DNA of 64,000 nt from positions 124,001-188,000 of the forward strand of contig NZ_FOTE01000007.1 in the NCBI RefSeq assembly GCF_900114475.1. The letters run 5' to 3'. The notes below the pieces were generated by a model, which did not search any database, was not told the DNA's origin, and worked only from the letters and a program-made list of their open reading frames with translations. The position numbers and the translations under genes are program-made. Origin of the DNA: Paenibacillus sp. 1_12 (GTDB taxonomy: Bacteria > Bacillota > Bacilli > Paenibacillales > NBRC-103111). This document shows, in pieces, positions 16,872 through 26,972 of the stretch (position 1 is the first letter of the stretch; every line of letters begins with the position of its first letter).

Positions 16872-18593
16872 ATGAAATGGATGTCAGGAATGTTGGTTTT
16901 GCTTATCACATTTGTAACCGCTTGCAGTAGTAGCAGTACGAACACCGCAAAAAATAGTGAAGCTGAAAAAGGAATGAAGAAAGATCCAGAAGTTGTCTCT
17001 AAACCGATAGATCCATACGGTCCGTTTGATAAAACTGTTACTATTTCAATTGCCCAGCAGCTGCCGCCCGGCGATGCGATGCTGCCACCAGGTAATACGG
17101 TAGAGGATAACGTGATGACCCGTTTTTACGAAAAGTCTCTTAATATTAAATTTAATCGGGAATGGAATGCTGTAACGGGTGAACCCTATGATCAGAAGGT
17201 CATGTTGGCGATAGCTAGCAGAAAAATTCCAGATGCGATGAAAGTGAATGAGGAACAGTTAAGAACGATGGTTAAAGCAGGTTTGCTGGAGGATATAACA
17301 GATGTATACAATAAATACGCTTCTCCGAACATCAAACGTCTTCACAATGACCTCGCAGGAGGGAAAGCCTTAAAGACAGCTACCTTTGATAACAAGCTCT
17401 ATGGCATACCGAATATTTCCATCGAGGGTGATGCCGTTACCGTATTGTTCTTACGCAAGGATTGGCTGGACAAACTGAAATTACCGGAACCAACGACAAT
17501 GGATGATATCACCAAAATTGCCAAGGCATTCATCGACAATAAAATGGGGGGCGAGGGAACTATTGGTTTAACGGGACCCAACACTCCAGAATTGGCTAAC
17601 GAGAAAGGAAATCGCACACACGGTTTTGATCCTGTCTTCAGCTCATATCGATCATTTCCGAGACATTGGGTTAAGGATGATGCCGGAAAAGTCACTTATG
17701 GTTCCATTCAGTCACAAACCAAAGATGCACTTGCTGTATTGAGAAAAATGTATGCCGATGGCATTATTGATAAAGAATTTTTCCTGCGTAAGGATCCCAA
17801 CGAGTTATTTTTAAGTGGAAAAAATGGAATGTTCTTTGGTCCGTGGTGGATGGCATGGACATCGCTTGCGAATGGTTTTAAGACGGATCCAAATCAAGTA
17901 TGGAAAGCTTATGCAGCACCTGTTGATAAATCCGGGAAGTTTGTAACCCATTTGCAAGCAGTAAGCAGAGAATATTTAGTCATAAGAAAAGGTTATGAAC
18001 ACCCTGAGGCACTTGTTAAAGGAGTTAATTTAAAAATTGGAATTGACCGTCAAGCGAAGGAAGTCCCACAGGCGCTTGCTGATCAATATAAAAATGAAAT
18101 CAAAACCACTTCAATCAGTAATACTCTCGATATTTTCAGAGTGGTGACAGATGACATTAACGCGGTGACGAACAGAAGAAATGCGTTATTAGGTGCGATG
18201 AACAAAACAGTTGATCCTGCGTCATTGGATGGGGAAATTGCTCCTATGTACAATATTCTTTCCAAATATATTGATGATACTACGGTGTTGAAATACTATC
18301 CCAAAGTAATAGGTGATGGCTTCACAATGAGTGATATGGCTGGTCCTCTTGCTTATATCGTAGGTGGAGCACCTATGGCCAAGGGTTATGAAGGTGTACA
18401 AAGTCTGCTGTATATTCCTACGGAAACGATGAAGTCCAGATGGGCTAACCTGTCAAAGCTTGAAAATGAAACCTTTCTGAAAATCATTATCGGTGAAGCG
18501 CCTCTCGATTCCTTCGACAGCTTTGTAACGGAGTGGAGGAAATTAGGTGGAGACACCATTATCAAAGAGGTAGAGGATATGATCAAAAAGTAA
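16872..18593 (+). CDS. Lpl-type extracellular solute-binding lipoprotein (module A)
   Basis: 573 residues; lipobox FVTAC with Cys18, then a Ser-rich linker and a two-domain binding fold typical of the large LplA/LipO group used by Paenibacillus for oligosaccharides and other bulky solutes. It captures the substrate outside the cell for the two permeases that follow. ATP-hydrolysing subunits are not encoded nearby; such transporters usually share an MsmX-type ATPase from elsewhere. First gene of binding protein, permease, permease, dioxygenase, reductase. Confidence 0.85.
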   Translation: MKWMSGMLVLLITFVTACSSSSTNTAKNSEAEKGMKKDPEVVSKPIDPYGPFDKTVTISIAQQLPPGDAMLPPGNTVEDNVMTRFYEKSLNIKFNREWNAVTGEPYDQKVMLAIASRKIPDAMKVNEEQLRTMVKAGLLEDITDVYNKYASPNIKRLHNDLAGGKALKTATFDNKLYGIPNISIEGDAVTVLFLRKDWLDKLKLPEPTTMDDITKIAKAFIDNKMGGEGTIGLTGPNTPELANEKGNRTHGFDPVFSSYRSFPRHWVKDDAGKVTYGSIQSQTKDALAVLRKMYADGIIDKEFFLRKDPNELFLSGKNGMFFGPWWMAWTSLANGFKTDPNQVWKAYAAPVDKSGKFVTHLQAVSREYLVIRKGYEHPEALVKGVNLKIGIDRQAKEVPQALADQYKNEIKTTSISNTLDIFRVVTDDINAVTNRRNALLGAMNKTVDPASLDGEIAPMYNILSKYIDDTTVLKYYPKVIGDGFTMSDMAGPLAYIVGGAPMAKGYEGVQSLLYIPTETMKSRWANLSKLENETFLKIIIGEAPLDSFDSFVTEWRKLGGDTIIKEVEDMIKK

Positions 18594-18656
18594 TTTTCGT
18601 TACTGGTTAGCGCCGGGTTCATGTGCAGCTCGGCGCTGGATAGGACAGGTGAAAGT

Positions 18657-19550
18657 ATGCGTATTACTTTAAAAACACAATACCATTATTTATTAATGCT
18701 GATTCCGGGATTGATCTTGCTGTTGTTATTTGAAGTCATTCCTTTATTCGGCTCAGTCCTGGCTTTTCAAAACTATATTCCCGGAGTCCCTTTTGCAGAT
18801 CAGGAATGGGTTGGACTGGACAATTTTGAGTACATGTTTCTGATGGGTGACAGCAAAATTATTTTTGGGAACACCATTTTTATTGCTAGCATGAAGATCT
18901 TTTTTAATTTGCTGATTCCGCTATTTTTCGCACTTTTGTTAAATGAAGTGCGCAGCGTTGTGATGAAAAGATGGGTTCAAACGATTTTATATTTACCGCA
19001 CTTCTTATCTTGGGTTATTCTGGCCGGGATCTTGACTGAAATTCTTTCATTAAACGGGATTGTCAATCAAATGCTGAAATTTTTTCATTTCGAACCGATT
19101 ATGTTTTTGGCCAAAAATTCATGGTTTCCTGGCATTATCATCGGCAGCGATGTATGGAAGGATCTTGGCTTTAATCTGGTGATTTATTTAGCCGCTTTGG
19201 CCGGAATTAATCCTTCATTATATGAAGCAGCCGAGGTAGACGGAGCCTCTCGATTTCAACGGATCTGGTATATTACTTTACCGGGAATTTCTTCAACAGT
19301 CATTTTATTAGCTACGCTTGGAATCGCTAATTTCTTAAATGCCGGATTCGACCAGATTTTTAACCTGTACAATCCCGCTGTATATCAGTCGGGGGATATC
19401 ATTGATACTTATGTGTACCGGGCTGGTTTGCTTCAGATGCAATATTCATTGGCAACCGCTTTAGGACTATTAAAGTCAGTGTTGAGCTTCATCCTCATTA
19501 TTGTGGCCTATACCGTAGCCAATCGATTTAACGATTATCGCATTTTTTAA
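18657..19550 (+). CDS. LplB-type ABC transporter permease (module A)
   Basis: 297 residues, six predicted membrane helices. The EAA loop reads YEAAEVDGASRFQRIWYITLPGI, the site that docks the ATPase. The N-terminal segment PGLILLLLFEVIPLFGSVLAFQNY is typical of LplB. The ATG at 18657 is chosen over 18621 because conserved LplB sequence starts there and AGGTG is just upstream. It forms the channel with the next gene. Confidence 0.87.
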   Translation: MRITLKTQYHYLLMLIPGLILLLLFEVIPLFGSVLAFQNYIPGVPFADQEWVGLDNFEYMFLMGDSKIIFGNTIFIASMKIFFNLLIPLFFALLLNEVRSVVMKRWVQTILYLPHFLSWVILAGILTEILSLNGIVNQMLKFFHFEPIMFLAKNSWFPGIIIGSDVWKDLGFNLVIYLAALAGINPSLYEAAEVDGASRFQRIWYITLPGISSTVILLATLGIANFLNAGFDQIFNLYNPAVYQSGDIIDTYVYRAGLLQMQYSLATALGLLKSVLSFILIIVAYTVANRFNDYRIF

Positions 19551-19567
19551 AGTAACGGAGTGATGTT

Positions 19568-20452
19568 GTGGTTAAGAACACTTCATGGGGTGCTCGTATA
19601 GGGGATAAAATCATCGTTAGCTTTTTGTTAGTAGTGACATTTTTATGTTTTGCTCCAATCTGGCATACGCTAGTTATGTCGTTTAGCAGCAGTGCAGCAG
19701 CAAGCGCCGGAATGGTGACCCTATGGCCAGTTCATTTTAATTTGAGCTCTTATTCGCAAATCATCAGTGATAAAGCATTTTTCATGGCTTTCGGAGTATC
19801 CGTTCAACGCGTATTGCTGGGAGGACTAACGAATTTTATTTTAACGATATTGATGGCCTTTCCTTTATCAAGATCGCCTAATGAATTTAAGTTGAGAAAT
19901 GTCATTATGTGGTTTTTAGTATTTGCAATGCTATTTAAAAGTGGATTAATCCCTATTTATTTGACAGTTCAAGGGCTCGGTCTGGTCAATTCGATCTGGG
20001 CTCTGGTGCTGCCGGTCGCTGTACCGGTGTTTAACGTGATATTGCTGATGAATTTCTTCCGCAGCATTCCTAAAGAAATTGATCAGGCCGCGATTATGGA
20101 TGGCTCAGGTCCATGGAATACGCTGTTCAAGATTTATGTTCCTTTATCGGTTCCGGCACTAGCCACGATTACTTTGTTTAGTCTTGTAATGCATTGGAAC
20201 AGTTTTCTGGATGGTTTAATCTATATGAGCAAAACCGAAGATTACCCGCTGCAGACATATATTCAGCAATTGGTCGTCCGTGTCAATCTGGAAAGTATGT
20301 CAGGAGAAGAAGCGGCAAGGCAATTGGAAATTTCCAACAAGACGCTTAATGCCGCTAAGATTATCGTTTCCATGACGCCGATCGTTGCTGTATATCCGTT
20401 TATTCAAAGATATTTTATTCATGGTATTATGATTGGCTCTGTCAAAGAGTAG
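19568..20452 (+). CDS. LplC-type ABC transporter permease (module A)
   Basis: 294 residues with six predicted helices. The EAA-type loop is IDQAAIMDGSGPWNTLFKIYVPLS, and the end IMIGSVKE is typical of LplC. The start is GTG 19568 with GGAG about 8 bp upstream. It pairs with the preceding LplB-type permease. Confidence 0.87.
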   Translation: MVKNTSWGARIGDKIIVSFLLVVTFLCFAPIWHTLVMSFSSSAAASAGMVTLWPVHFNLSSYSQIISDKAFFMAFGVSVQRVLLGGLTNFILTILMAFPLSRSPNEFKLRNVIMWFLVFAMLFKSGLIPIYLTVQGLGLVNSIWALVLPVAVPVFNVILLMNFFRSIPKEIDQAAIMDGSGPWNTLFKIYVPLSVPALATITLFSLVMHWNSFLDGLIYMSKTEDYPLQTYIQQLVVRVNLESMSGEEAARQLEISNKTLNAAKIIVSMTPIVAVYPFIQRYFIHGIMIGSVKE

Positions 20453-20562
20453 GATTAGGTAATTGATGAGAGCAGCAGCTAGGTTGGTACAAGGTAAAAC
20501 TTACGGCAATGTTTTAGGAGATGGCTGTAAATATTCATATACGAATTTGGAGGAGATTAGTT

Positions 20563-21468
20563 ATGAAAATTCAATTAACCGAAGAAGAACGTAAGAACCG
20601 GGCAATGGACCCAGATAAGCTTGAGTTTGCTGTCGCTCTGTTGAGAGCGAATGGAGCCATCATTATTGAACGAGTGCTTGAACCGGATCGCATAGACCAT
20701 ATTAATGAAGAATTCGTAAATATTTTGCACCAATATGAAGCGGAGCATGGCTATGCTGGCAGTGAGTTCAATGCTCATGGAGAAACCAAGCATATTCGGA
20801 TGGATTTGCCGTTTCTTTCACCTTTTATTGACTCAGATGTCATCGCAAACCCAATCTTTCTCGATATCGCCGAACAGATTTTGGGCGAGGATCTAACCCT
20901 CCGTTATTTGGCTTCGAATAGCTCGATGCCGGGTGGAACTCAAAAGCAGCATACGCACCCGGACACCGGCCCTCTATTCTCGGAAACCTACCATTCGCAT
21001 ACTCCGACTCACAGTCTGGTGCTTCATGTCCCGATGGTGGATTTTACCGAGCAAAACGGCGCTACGGAGTTTTGGCCAGGAGGAACCCATTTAAGTCCTG
21101 ATCATGTGATTAGACGCGATAATCGAGAGATGTTAAGAAAGATTGCAGAGGCCATGCACTTTGAAAGAGCGATCATGCCTAAAGGCTCCTTTTTGATCAG
21201 GGATAAAAGGCTTTGGCACCGTGGTTGCCCGAATAAATCCGATAAGCCACGCGGCATGTTTACGATTATTTACCAGCGTTCATGGGATGCAACCAGTGCA
21301 AGAATGCCGATTCCCCGTGATGTATTCGACAGCCTGCCACCGCGTTCCCAATACCTGCTCCGCATGGAGGACATTTCCGACCGACATACTCCAATGACAA
21401 GTGTTTCGGGGGAGTTTCATCAAGCACAGCGTGATCTTGAGCAGCGCATTAAGGAAGCTATGAAATAA
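20563..21468 (+). CDS. Phytanoyl-CoA dioxygenase (PhyH) family oxygenase
   Basis: 301 residues of the Fe(II)/2-oxoglutarate oxygenase fold. Metal ligands: His132-x-Asp134 in HTHPDTG, and His219 in LWHRGCPN; Arg230 fits the 2-oxoglutarate-binding Arg. Such enzymes hydroxylate CoA esters or small free acids. It follows the transporter and precedes an aldo/keto reductase, so it probably acts on the imported compound in the cytosol. An upstream in-frame ATG at 20521 is rejected because GGAGGAG sits just before 20563. Confidence 0.83.
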   Translation: MKIQLTEEERKNRAMDPDKLEFAVALLRANGAIIIERVLEPDRIDHINEEFVNILHQYEAEHGYAGSEFNAHGETKHIRMDLPFLSPFIDSDVIANPIFLDIAEQILGEDLTLRYLASNSSMPGGTQKQHTHPDTGPLFSETYHSHTPTHSLVLHVPMVDFTEQNGATEFWPGGTHLSPDHVIRRDNREMLRKIAEAMHFERAIMPKGSFLIRDKRLWHRGCPNKSDKPRGMFTIIYQRSWDATSARMPIPRDVFDSLPPRSQYLLRMEDISDRHTPMTSVSGEFHQAQRDLEQRIKEAMK

Positions 21469-21492
21469 TAAGAGTAGAACGTAGGAGGATAA

Positions 21493-22467
21493 ATGATGAA
21501 AGTGATGCCGCTGCAACAACGAAATATTACAACTAGCCGTCTGATTTACGGTACCACCGGACTTGGAGGAAATAGTAATTATGATCCAATTACGGATGAG
21601 GTTATTCTAAAAGCGGAACGGGCTATTGATGCTGCACTTTCTATAGGAATTACGATGTTCGATCATGCCGATATTTATAATGCGGGTAAAGCGGAGACGG
21701 TTTTTGGCACCGTATTAAAGGGCAATCCTGGTTTAAGGGAGAGCATGGTAATCCAGTCCAAGTGCGGTATTCGATTTGCGGAAGGGGAAGTGCCGGGTCG
21801 TTATGACTTCTCCAAAGCACATATCCTTCATTCAGTGGATGGCAGCTTAAACAGACTTGGTATTGATTATTTAGATATATTTTTGCTGCATCGTCCAGAT
21901 CCTTTGGTTGAACCCGATGAGGTTGCAGAGGCATTCGACATTTTGAAAAGCTCTGGAAAGGTTCGTCATTTTGGGGTTTCCAATATGAGCTCTGCACAAA
22001 TCAAATTGCTGCAAGCCTTCTGTTCAGATCCGCTAGTGGTGAATCAGCTGGAAATGAGCTTATTGCATACAGCATGGCTCGATCAAGGTGTTCTCGTCAA
22101 TCAGCAGGCTGGTACTCAGGTGAACTTCGCTGATGGAATCATGGAGCACTGCAGATTGGAGAATATCCAAATTCAGGCGTGGTCTTCACTTGCAAAAGGA
22201 ACGTATTCCGGTCGGACTTTGGAAAATGCTTCTGAAGCTATTTTGAAAACGAAAGCATACGTGCAGCGTATGGCAGCCAATAAAGAAACTACGGATGAGG
22301 CTATCGTACTGGGATGGTTAATGCGACATCCTGCCTATATCCAACCGGTTATTGGCTCGGCAAATCCTGAGCGGATACTTCGATGTCAGGACGCTATTCG
22401 GCAAGCAAGCATCATGACTCGTGAAGAATGGTACACTCTATACGTATCCTCACGTGGCAGCGTCTAA
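21493..22467 (+). CDS. Aldo/keto reductase
   Basis: 324 residues, NAD(P)H-dependent reductase of the AKR superfamily (YdhF-like group). The catalytic tetrad is visible: Asp57, Tyr62, Lys90 and His123. The C-terminal nucleotide-binding segment is PVIGSANPERI. The GTTGLGGNSNYDP opening resembles YdhF/YcsN. AGGAGG lies 5 bp before the ATG. It is the last gene of module A, followed by a terminator, and probably reduces a carbonyl formed in the pathway. Confidence 0.85.
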   Translation: MMKVMPLQQRNITTSRLIYGTTGLGGNSNYDPITDEVILKAERAIDAALSIGITMFDHADIYNAGKAETVFGTVLKGNPGLRESMVIQSKCGIRFAEGEVPGRYDFSKAHILHSVDGSLNRLGIDYLDIFLLHRPDPLVEPDEVAEAFDILKSSGKVRHFGVSNMSSAQIKLLQAFCSDPLVVNQLEMSLLHTAWLDQGVLVNQQAGTQVNFADGIMEHCRLENIQIQAWSSLAKGTYSGRTLENASEAILKTKAYVQRMAANKETTDEAIVLGWLMRHPAYIQPVIGSANPERILRCQDAIRQASIMTREEWYTLYVSSRGSV

Positions 22468-22500
22468 CCTAATAGTTCAATAGCAGTAGGGAATATACGG

Positions 22501-22539
22501 AAGTCCAATGCGTCAGCTATGGACTTTTTCCCCTTTTTT
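22501..22539 (+). terminator. Terminator after module A genes
   Basis: AAGTCCA at 22501-22507 pairs with TGGACTT at 22520-22526, followed by T and C-T runs. The two-component genes downstream must therefore have their own promoter or read-through. Confidence 0.7.
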
Positions 22540-22583
22540 ACCATTAAATATTTATCTGGTAATACAATGAAGGGGCGGTGGGT

Positions 22584-24344
22584 TTGCAAATGTGGAAACG
22601 ATATTTACTTCGATTATCTAGATGGCCGCGTTCAATCAAGAGCAAATTAATCGTTGTCTTATTGCTTAGCTCATTGATTCCGCTAACGTTTATTGGGACG
22701 ATTTCGTATTATACCATTTATTCTATACTAGACAATAAAATAGAAGCTGGAGTTCGCAACGATTTAAACCAAGTAAAACTTTCCCTTAGTCAATCACTTG
22801 ATCTGCTTAACAAGGTTTCCCAGCAGCTTTCCTTCGATGGCAGCGTTGGGTTGAACATGCGAAATTATTTAACCACCGACGAGTTATATAAAAAAAAACA
22901 GTATTACGATGATATTGTCAAAGATATTAATTTGATTAGCTTTACCAATCCAACCCTCGCCTTGATATATTATTACATGCCTGACAATCATAAAGTTTTG
23001 TTTTCCAATTATGATGTATCAGACCATTTCGATCTTGGTTCCTTACCGATTTTAGCAGATTACTCGGCACTTAAAGGATTTACTTATTTAGGACCACACC
23101 GGACAATTAAAAAAAACCACGGTAATACGGTGTTATCCTTAGCTCGCGAGGTTCAAATATTGGAAGGAGAACGTCTGTATATTTTTGTCGAAACCGAGGT
23201 CGAGAATGTGCTAGGTAGAAATCAGATAAGAACAAATACTTCCAATATTATTGTTGATAGTAATGGAATCATAGCTTATAGCGATAATATGAGAAAGGAC
23301 TATAGGGTTGGAAAGTCTTATTTGGATCAGAATCATCAGCCCTACTATTTGTTTGAGGACCAGAGTGATCAAGGGTGGAAGGTTACTTCTATCATCCCCA
23401 AGTCAGAGTATAATCGAGAAATTAATTTATGGCTTTTCCAATTTTTCGTCGTGACGGTGTCTTCACTAGGGATCAGTTTAATGTTTGCTTGGGTAATTTG
23501 GCGGACGGTGTACCGACCTCTAAAAAGCTTGAACAGTGAAATAGTGCATATGTCGAAAAGTAATTTCCATTCTCATATTAAATTCACAAAAGTAAAAGAG
23601 TTTGATTTCTTACTTAGACGTTTTCAAGATATGCGCCAAAAGGTTTGGGAGCTGCTGAACGAAGTGAAAGTAAAAGAAAAGCGCAAAGCTTCTTTAGAAG
23701 TCGAAAAGCTACTTTATCAAATCAATCCGCATTTTATACACAATACGCTCGACACGATACGTTGGTTGGCTCGACTGTCAGGTCAGGATGAAATCGATCG
23801 TTTGATATCCACTTTGAATAAGGTGCTTTATTATAATCTGGGTAAAGGTAAAACAGCGATAATCGAAGATGAAATCGAGGCATTGAAGAATTATGTATCG
23901 CTCCAACAAATCCGCTACAATTTCCAGTTTGATGTACGTTTTGCTACAGATCCTAATCTGCATAACGCGCTCATTCCCAGATTTATATTGCAGCCGTTAG
24001 TAGAGAATGCGTTGTATCATGGAGGGATGATGGACGATGGAGTCATCCATGTGAAAATCATTAAAGATAGTGATACGCATATGCTGCTTCAAGTGATCGA
24101 TAATGGATCGGGAATGGAGGACGTGGTGATTCAGCAGCTGCTAAATAATGAACCGGAACCTGATCATAAAAAATCGGGCTTGGGAATCGGATTGAATTAT
24201 GTAAAAAGAATGATTCAGGATCAATTCGGTGAGCATGCCCAATTTCACATTAAAAGCGGTATTAATATCGGCACCCAAATTATGATGAGGCTGCCACTAC
24301 AAGAAAGGAGACTTGATAGCGATGAAAGTCCTGGTAGTAGATGA
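22584..24344 (+). CDS. YesM-type sensor histidine kinase
   Basis: About 586 residues. Helix 1 at about 20-45, a ~230-residue extracellular Cache-like sensor, helix 2 at about 285-310, a HAMP segment, then the His_kinase region QINPHFIHNTLDTIRW with the phospho-His, and an ATPase with DNGSGM and LGIGLNYV. YesM kinases sense sugars, often through an Lpl-type binding protein. GTG 22578, TTG 22584 and ATG 22590 are in frame; AAGGGG at 22570-22575 fits TTG 22584 best. It overlaps the response regulator and lies between the two transporter modules. Confidence 0.87.
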   Translation: MQMWKRYLLRLSRWPRSIKSKLIVVLLLSSLIPLTFIGTISYYTIYSILDNKIEAGVRNDLNQVKLSLSQSLDLLNKVSQQLSFDGSVGLNMRNYLTTDELYKKKQYYDDIVKDINLISFTNPTLALIYYYMPDNHKVLFSNYDVSDHFDLGSLPILADYSALKGFTYLGPHRTIKKNHGNTVLSLAREVQILEGERLYIFVETEVENVLGRNQIRTNTSNIIVDSNGIIAYSDNMRKDYRVGKSYLDQNHQPYYLFEDQSDQGWKVTSIIPKSEYNREINLWLFQFFVVTVSSLGISLMFAWVIWRTVYRPLKSLNSEIVHMSKSNFHSHIKFTKVKEFDFLLRRFQDMRQKVWELLNEVKVKEKRKASLEVEKLLYQINPHFIHNTLDTIRWLARLSGQDEIDRLISTLNKVLYYNLGKGKTAIIEDEIEALKNYVSLQQIRYNFQFDVRFATDPNLHNALIPRFILQPLVENALYHGGMMDDGVIHVKIIKDSDTHMLLQVIDNGSGMEDVVIQQLLNNEPEPDHKKSGLGIGLNYVKRMIQDQFGEHAQFHIKSGINIGTQIMMRLPLQERRLDSDESPGSR

Positions 24345-25776
24345 CGATCATTTAGCCAGAAAAGGGATTATTTCTATGATGCCCTGGACTGAATTTGGTC
24401 TTCAGGTGGTGGGTGAAGCTGAGAATGGAAAAAAAGCGCTGCAATTTCTGGAGGAACATCAAGTAGGTCTGCTTATTACTGATATTGCGATGCCTACGAT
24501 GTCAGGAATTGAATTGATTCGTGAAGTGCGGTTAAAATTTCCTCACATATGGATTGTCATGCTCACCTTTCACCAGGATTTTGAATATGTTCAGGAAGCA
24601 TTGCGCTTGGGGGCGATTGATTATATTGCCAAGATTGAATTGGAAAAGGAAAATATGAGTGAAATTCTGCGGAGAATTTTGAATAAAATTCATGGTAATC
24701 AGGTGGTTCGTTTCGGTTCATCGCCCATGACGCCTATTTCAAGCCTGGTTGATAATGATAAATGTTATAAGGCTCTGTTGCTTATTGCACTGCAATCCGG
24801 AAACCGGCCTGATTTTTTGAAATCCTTATTGTCTCCGGATCAATATGAGTTTGTGTACGAGGTTCATAAAGACGCATGGCTATTAACTAGAGCTTACCCT
24901 GAAGATGAACAAACCATTGTGAGTGCCATGTTCGAAAGGCTGCATCTGGGAGACAAGTGGGTAGTCTCCAAAATATCCGGAATGAATGAGCACAATAATA
25001 AGCTGATGTACAAGCTGCTGGAGGATTACATCAACCAAAAATTTTTCTACGAATATAGAAGAGACCAAAGTATATATGAAGTCACTTTGGAGCAATTAAC
25101 TTATGACAAACCACAGCTAACGGAAAAAGATCTGTATTTGTTAAAGGAGAGCTGGTCGTCACTGGACATAGTTTATCATCAGCAACGGTTTCAAGACTTG
25201 ATCAAGGAGTTGGAAAGAATACAGCCTTCGGTAATGAAATTAGACAGTATGTTTTATTCGATCATCATGCAATGGGAGAAAAATACATCGCAAAAGACCA
25301 GCCACTTATTCGAATTCGCTGATTATCGTTTTTGGATTGACCGTGTGCAGTGGCTTAGAGAAATAAGGACACATATTCGCGGGAAATGTATGCCATCCAT
25401 TTATTCAGATGAAGTGATGGCCGGTATTATGAAAGCTGTCGATACGATCAATCAAAACTTAAGTATGGATCTGAAGCTGACTGAAGTTGCAGAGGAGGTA
25501 CATATTAGCCGAAGTTATTTTAGCGAATGCTTTAAAAATATTACAGGGAAAACATTCAATGAGTATATAAGGGACGCCAGAATCGAATTTTCCAAGTCAC
25601 TGCTAGGTCAAACCAATGAGCCAATCTATAAAATTGCAGAAAAATGTGGATATCCGGATGAAAAATATTTCAGTAAGGTATTCAAGAGAAAAGAGGGTAA
25701 GCTTCCAAGTGAACTGCGTAAATGCCGCGATTTTGAAAATAAACTTAGCATACAAGACGAAAATATAAAGGGTTAG
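24322..25776 (+). CDS. YesN/AraC-type response regulator
   Basis: 484 residues. Receiver domain with acidic pocket (VVDDDH) and phospho-acceptor Asp54 (LLITDIAMP), a ~230-residue middle region, and a C-terminal AraC double helix-turn-helix (SMDLKLTEVAEEVHISRSYF, GYPDEKYFSKVFKRKEG). It is the partner of the YesM-type kinase; the genes overlap by 23 bp. The ATG at 24322 fits AAAGGAG at 24304-24310. It likely activates one or both transporter modules around it. Confidence 0.9.
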   Translation: MKVLVVDDDHLARKGIISMMPWTEFGLQVVGEAENGKKALQFLEEHQVGLLITDIAMPTMSGIELIREVRLKFPHIWIVMLTFHQDFEYVQEALRLGAIDYIAKIELEKENMSEILRRILNKIHGNQVVRFGSSPMTPISSLVDNDKCYKALLLIALQSGNRPDFLKSLLSPDQYEFVYEVHKDAWLLTRAYPEDEQTIVSAMFERLHLGDKWVVSKISGMNEHNNKLMYKLLEDYINQKFFYEYRRDQSIYEVTLEQLTYDKPQLTEKDLYLLKESWSSLDIVYHQQRFQDLIKELERIQPSVMKLDSMFYSIIMQWEKNTSQKTSHLFEFADYRFWIDRVQWLREIRTHIRGKCMPSIYSDEVMAGIMKAVDTINQNLSMDLKLTEVAEEVHISRSYFSECFKNITGKTFNEYIRDARIEFSKSLLGQTNEPIYKIAEKCGYPDEKYFSKVFKRKEGKLPSELRKCRDFENKLSIQDENIKG

Positions 25777-25806
25777 GCAGGAATCACTTGCTTAACCCAT
25801 TTTTCA
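25770..25806 (+). terminator. Terminator overlapping the yesN-type stop codon
   Basis: GGGTTA at 25770-25775 pairs with TAACCC at 25793-25798, extended by GCA/TGC, with a T-rich tail. The stem includes the stop codon. Confidence 0.7.
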
Positions 25807-26109
25807 TTTTATGTATTCATTTAAAACGGTTGTCCCATCACTGTGAGAGTGATCGAATAACACTGGAGTCCACGTAAATCGTAGAGAACCTCGTGTGACA
25901 ATAACTGCACAGGGTATTAGAAACCCCTTTCTCCATCTGCATTCGGCTTGCATCGTCATGACAAATGCTGCTCATACGCCGTGGAATAAGATTTGTCAGT
26001 ATAAATGAAAGACTGGGTGACTTTATAATAAACGTATCCGCTTAGACCCTACTTATTTCCAGAAGAACGGTCATCCAGCTAACAAGACTCATATCTGGGG
26101 TGGAACTAT
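25807..26109. other. Intergenic region before module B
   Basis: No gene seen. A CTTTATAATAAACGTATCC segment at about 26020-26038 resembles the TTATAATAAAC box upstream of the module A binding protein and may be a promoter. Confidence 0.35.
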
Positions 26110-26427
26110 ACAAGGAGGTAGTAGCGAATGCCTGATTCCGTTGATGTGGCGACTGGATATGGAGTATAAATCGAAGCGATACGAAATCCTTTGGAAAAGC
26201 GACCCAGCGAATATTTGCGTGACCATATCCGGATGGAAAGACCCGATAATGATGAGGACATGCTTCACATGCTGAGGATGATGGATGCAGAACATTTATT
26301 AATGTTTTCTAGTGATTACCCGCATTGGGACTTTGACAGCCCCCAGTCGGCATTTCCCAAGCTGCCAGAAAAGCTCTACAATCGGATTTTCTTCGAAAAT
26401 GCCGAAGCGTTTTACGGATTAAAGTAA
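26110..26427 (+). pseudogene. ACMSD-like amidohydrolase, 3' remnant
   Basis: The sequence resembles only the last ~100 residues of the neighbouring amidohydrolases. At 26110-26180 one frame gives LIPLMWRLDMEYKS, matching the LPALLWRLNAEYKA segment; near 26185 the match shifts frame to EKRPSEYLRDHIRMERPDND and on through FSSDYPHWDFDSP to the end. Five residues present in the intact copies between HIR and ERPD are missing. The N-terminal two-thirds and the His ligands are gone. It is a decayed duplicate just before the Rieske gene. Confidence 0.85.
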
Positions 26428-26475
26428 CAGGTTATACAGCCTGAAAATATAAAATAGGCAGGAGGTACACGTTTT

Positions 26476-26943
26476 ATGGGCAGACATGTGGTGGGAAACG
26501 TAAGTGAAATCATTCCCGGAGGCAGAAAACTGGTTGTGCTGGAGGGTATTTCTCTAGGTGTTTTTAATGTAAATAAAACATATTTTGCGATTAAAAATTC
26601 TTGTCCTCATCAGCAGGCCCCACTTTGTGTGGGTACAATCGCAGGAACAACGCTGCCATCCAAGCCAGGTGAGTACATTTTCGGTAGAGAAGGAGAAATT
26701 ATCCGATGTCCGTGGCATGGCTGGGAGTTCGATATTACTACTGGTCAATCTGTATATGATCCGAATGGATGCTGGGTCAAGAGCTATCCGGTATCCGTGG
26801 AGCAGGGCGAAACAGAGCTTGAGAAGATCGACCAGGAGGAACCACCTCATCTGGAAACTTATCCGGTAGCCGTCGAGGATGAGAAGGTCGTTGTATACAT
26901 CGCGGACAGAACCAGAGCAACTGCAGCTGTAGCTGCAAAATAA
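26476..26943 (+). CDS. Rieske [2Fe-2S] ferredoxin
   Basis: 155 residues. The cluster ligands are Cys43-x-His45 and Cys78-x2-His81 (CPWHGWEFD), separated by a 32-residue loop that is longer than in small Rieske ferredoxins. It carries electrons to an oxygenase, or is the N-terminal type of a Rieske monooxygenase; no catalytic mononuclear-iron domain is present. It precedes an amidohydrolase by 29 bp. Its electron partner is not encoded nearby, so the link to the PhyH enzyme or to an oxygenase elsewhere is open. Confidence 0.87.
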   Translation: MGRHVVGNVSEIIPGGRKLVVLEGISLGVFNVNKTYFAIKNSCPHQQAPLCVGTIAGTTLPSKPGEYIFGREGEIIRCPWHGWEFDITTGQSVYDPNGCWVKSYPVSVEQGETELEKIDQEEPPHLETYPVAVEDEKVVVYIADRTRATAAVAAK

Positions 26944-26972
26944 TAGGTACCCCCTATGATCGGAGGACAAGC

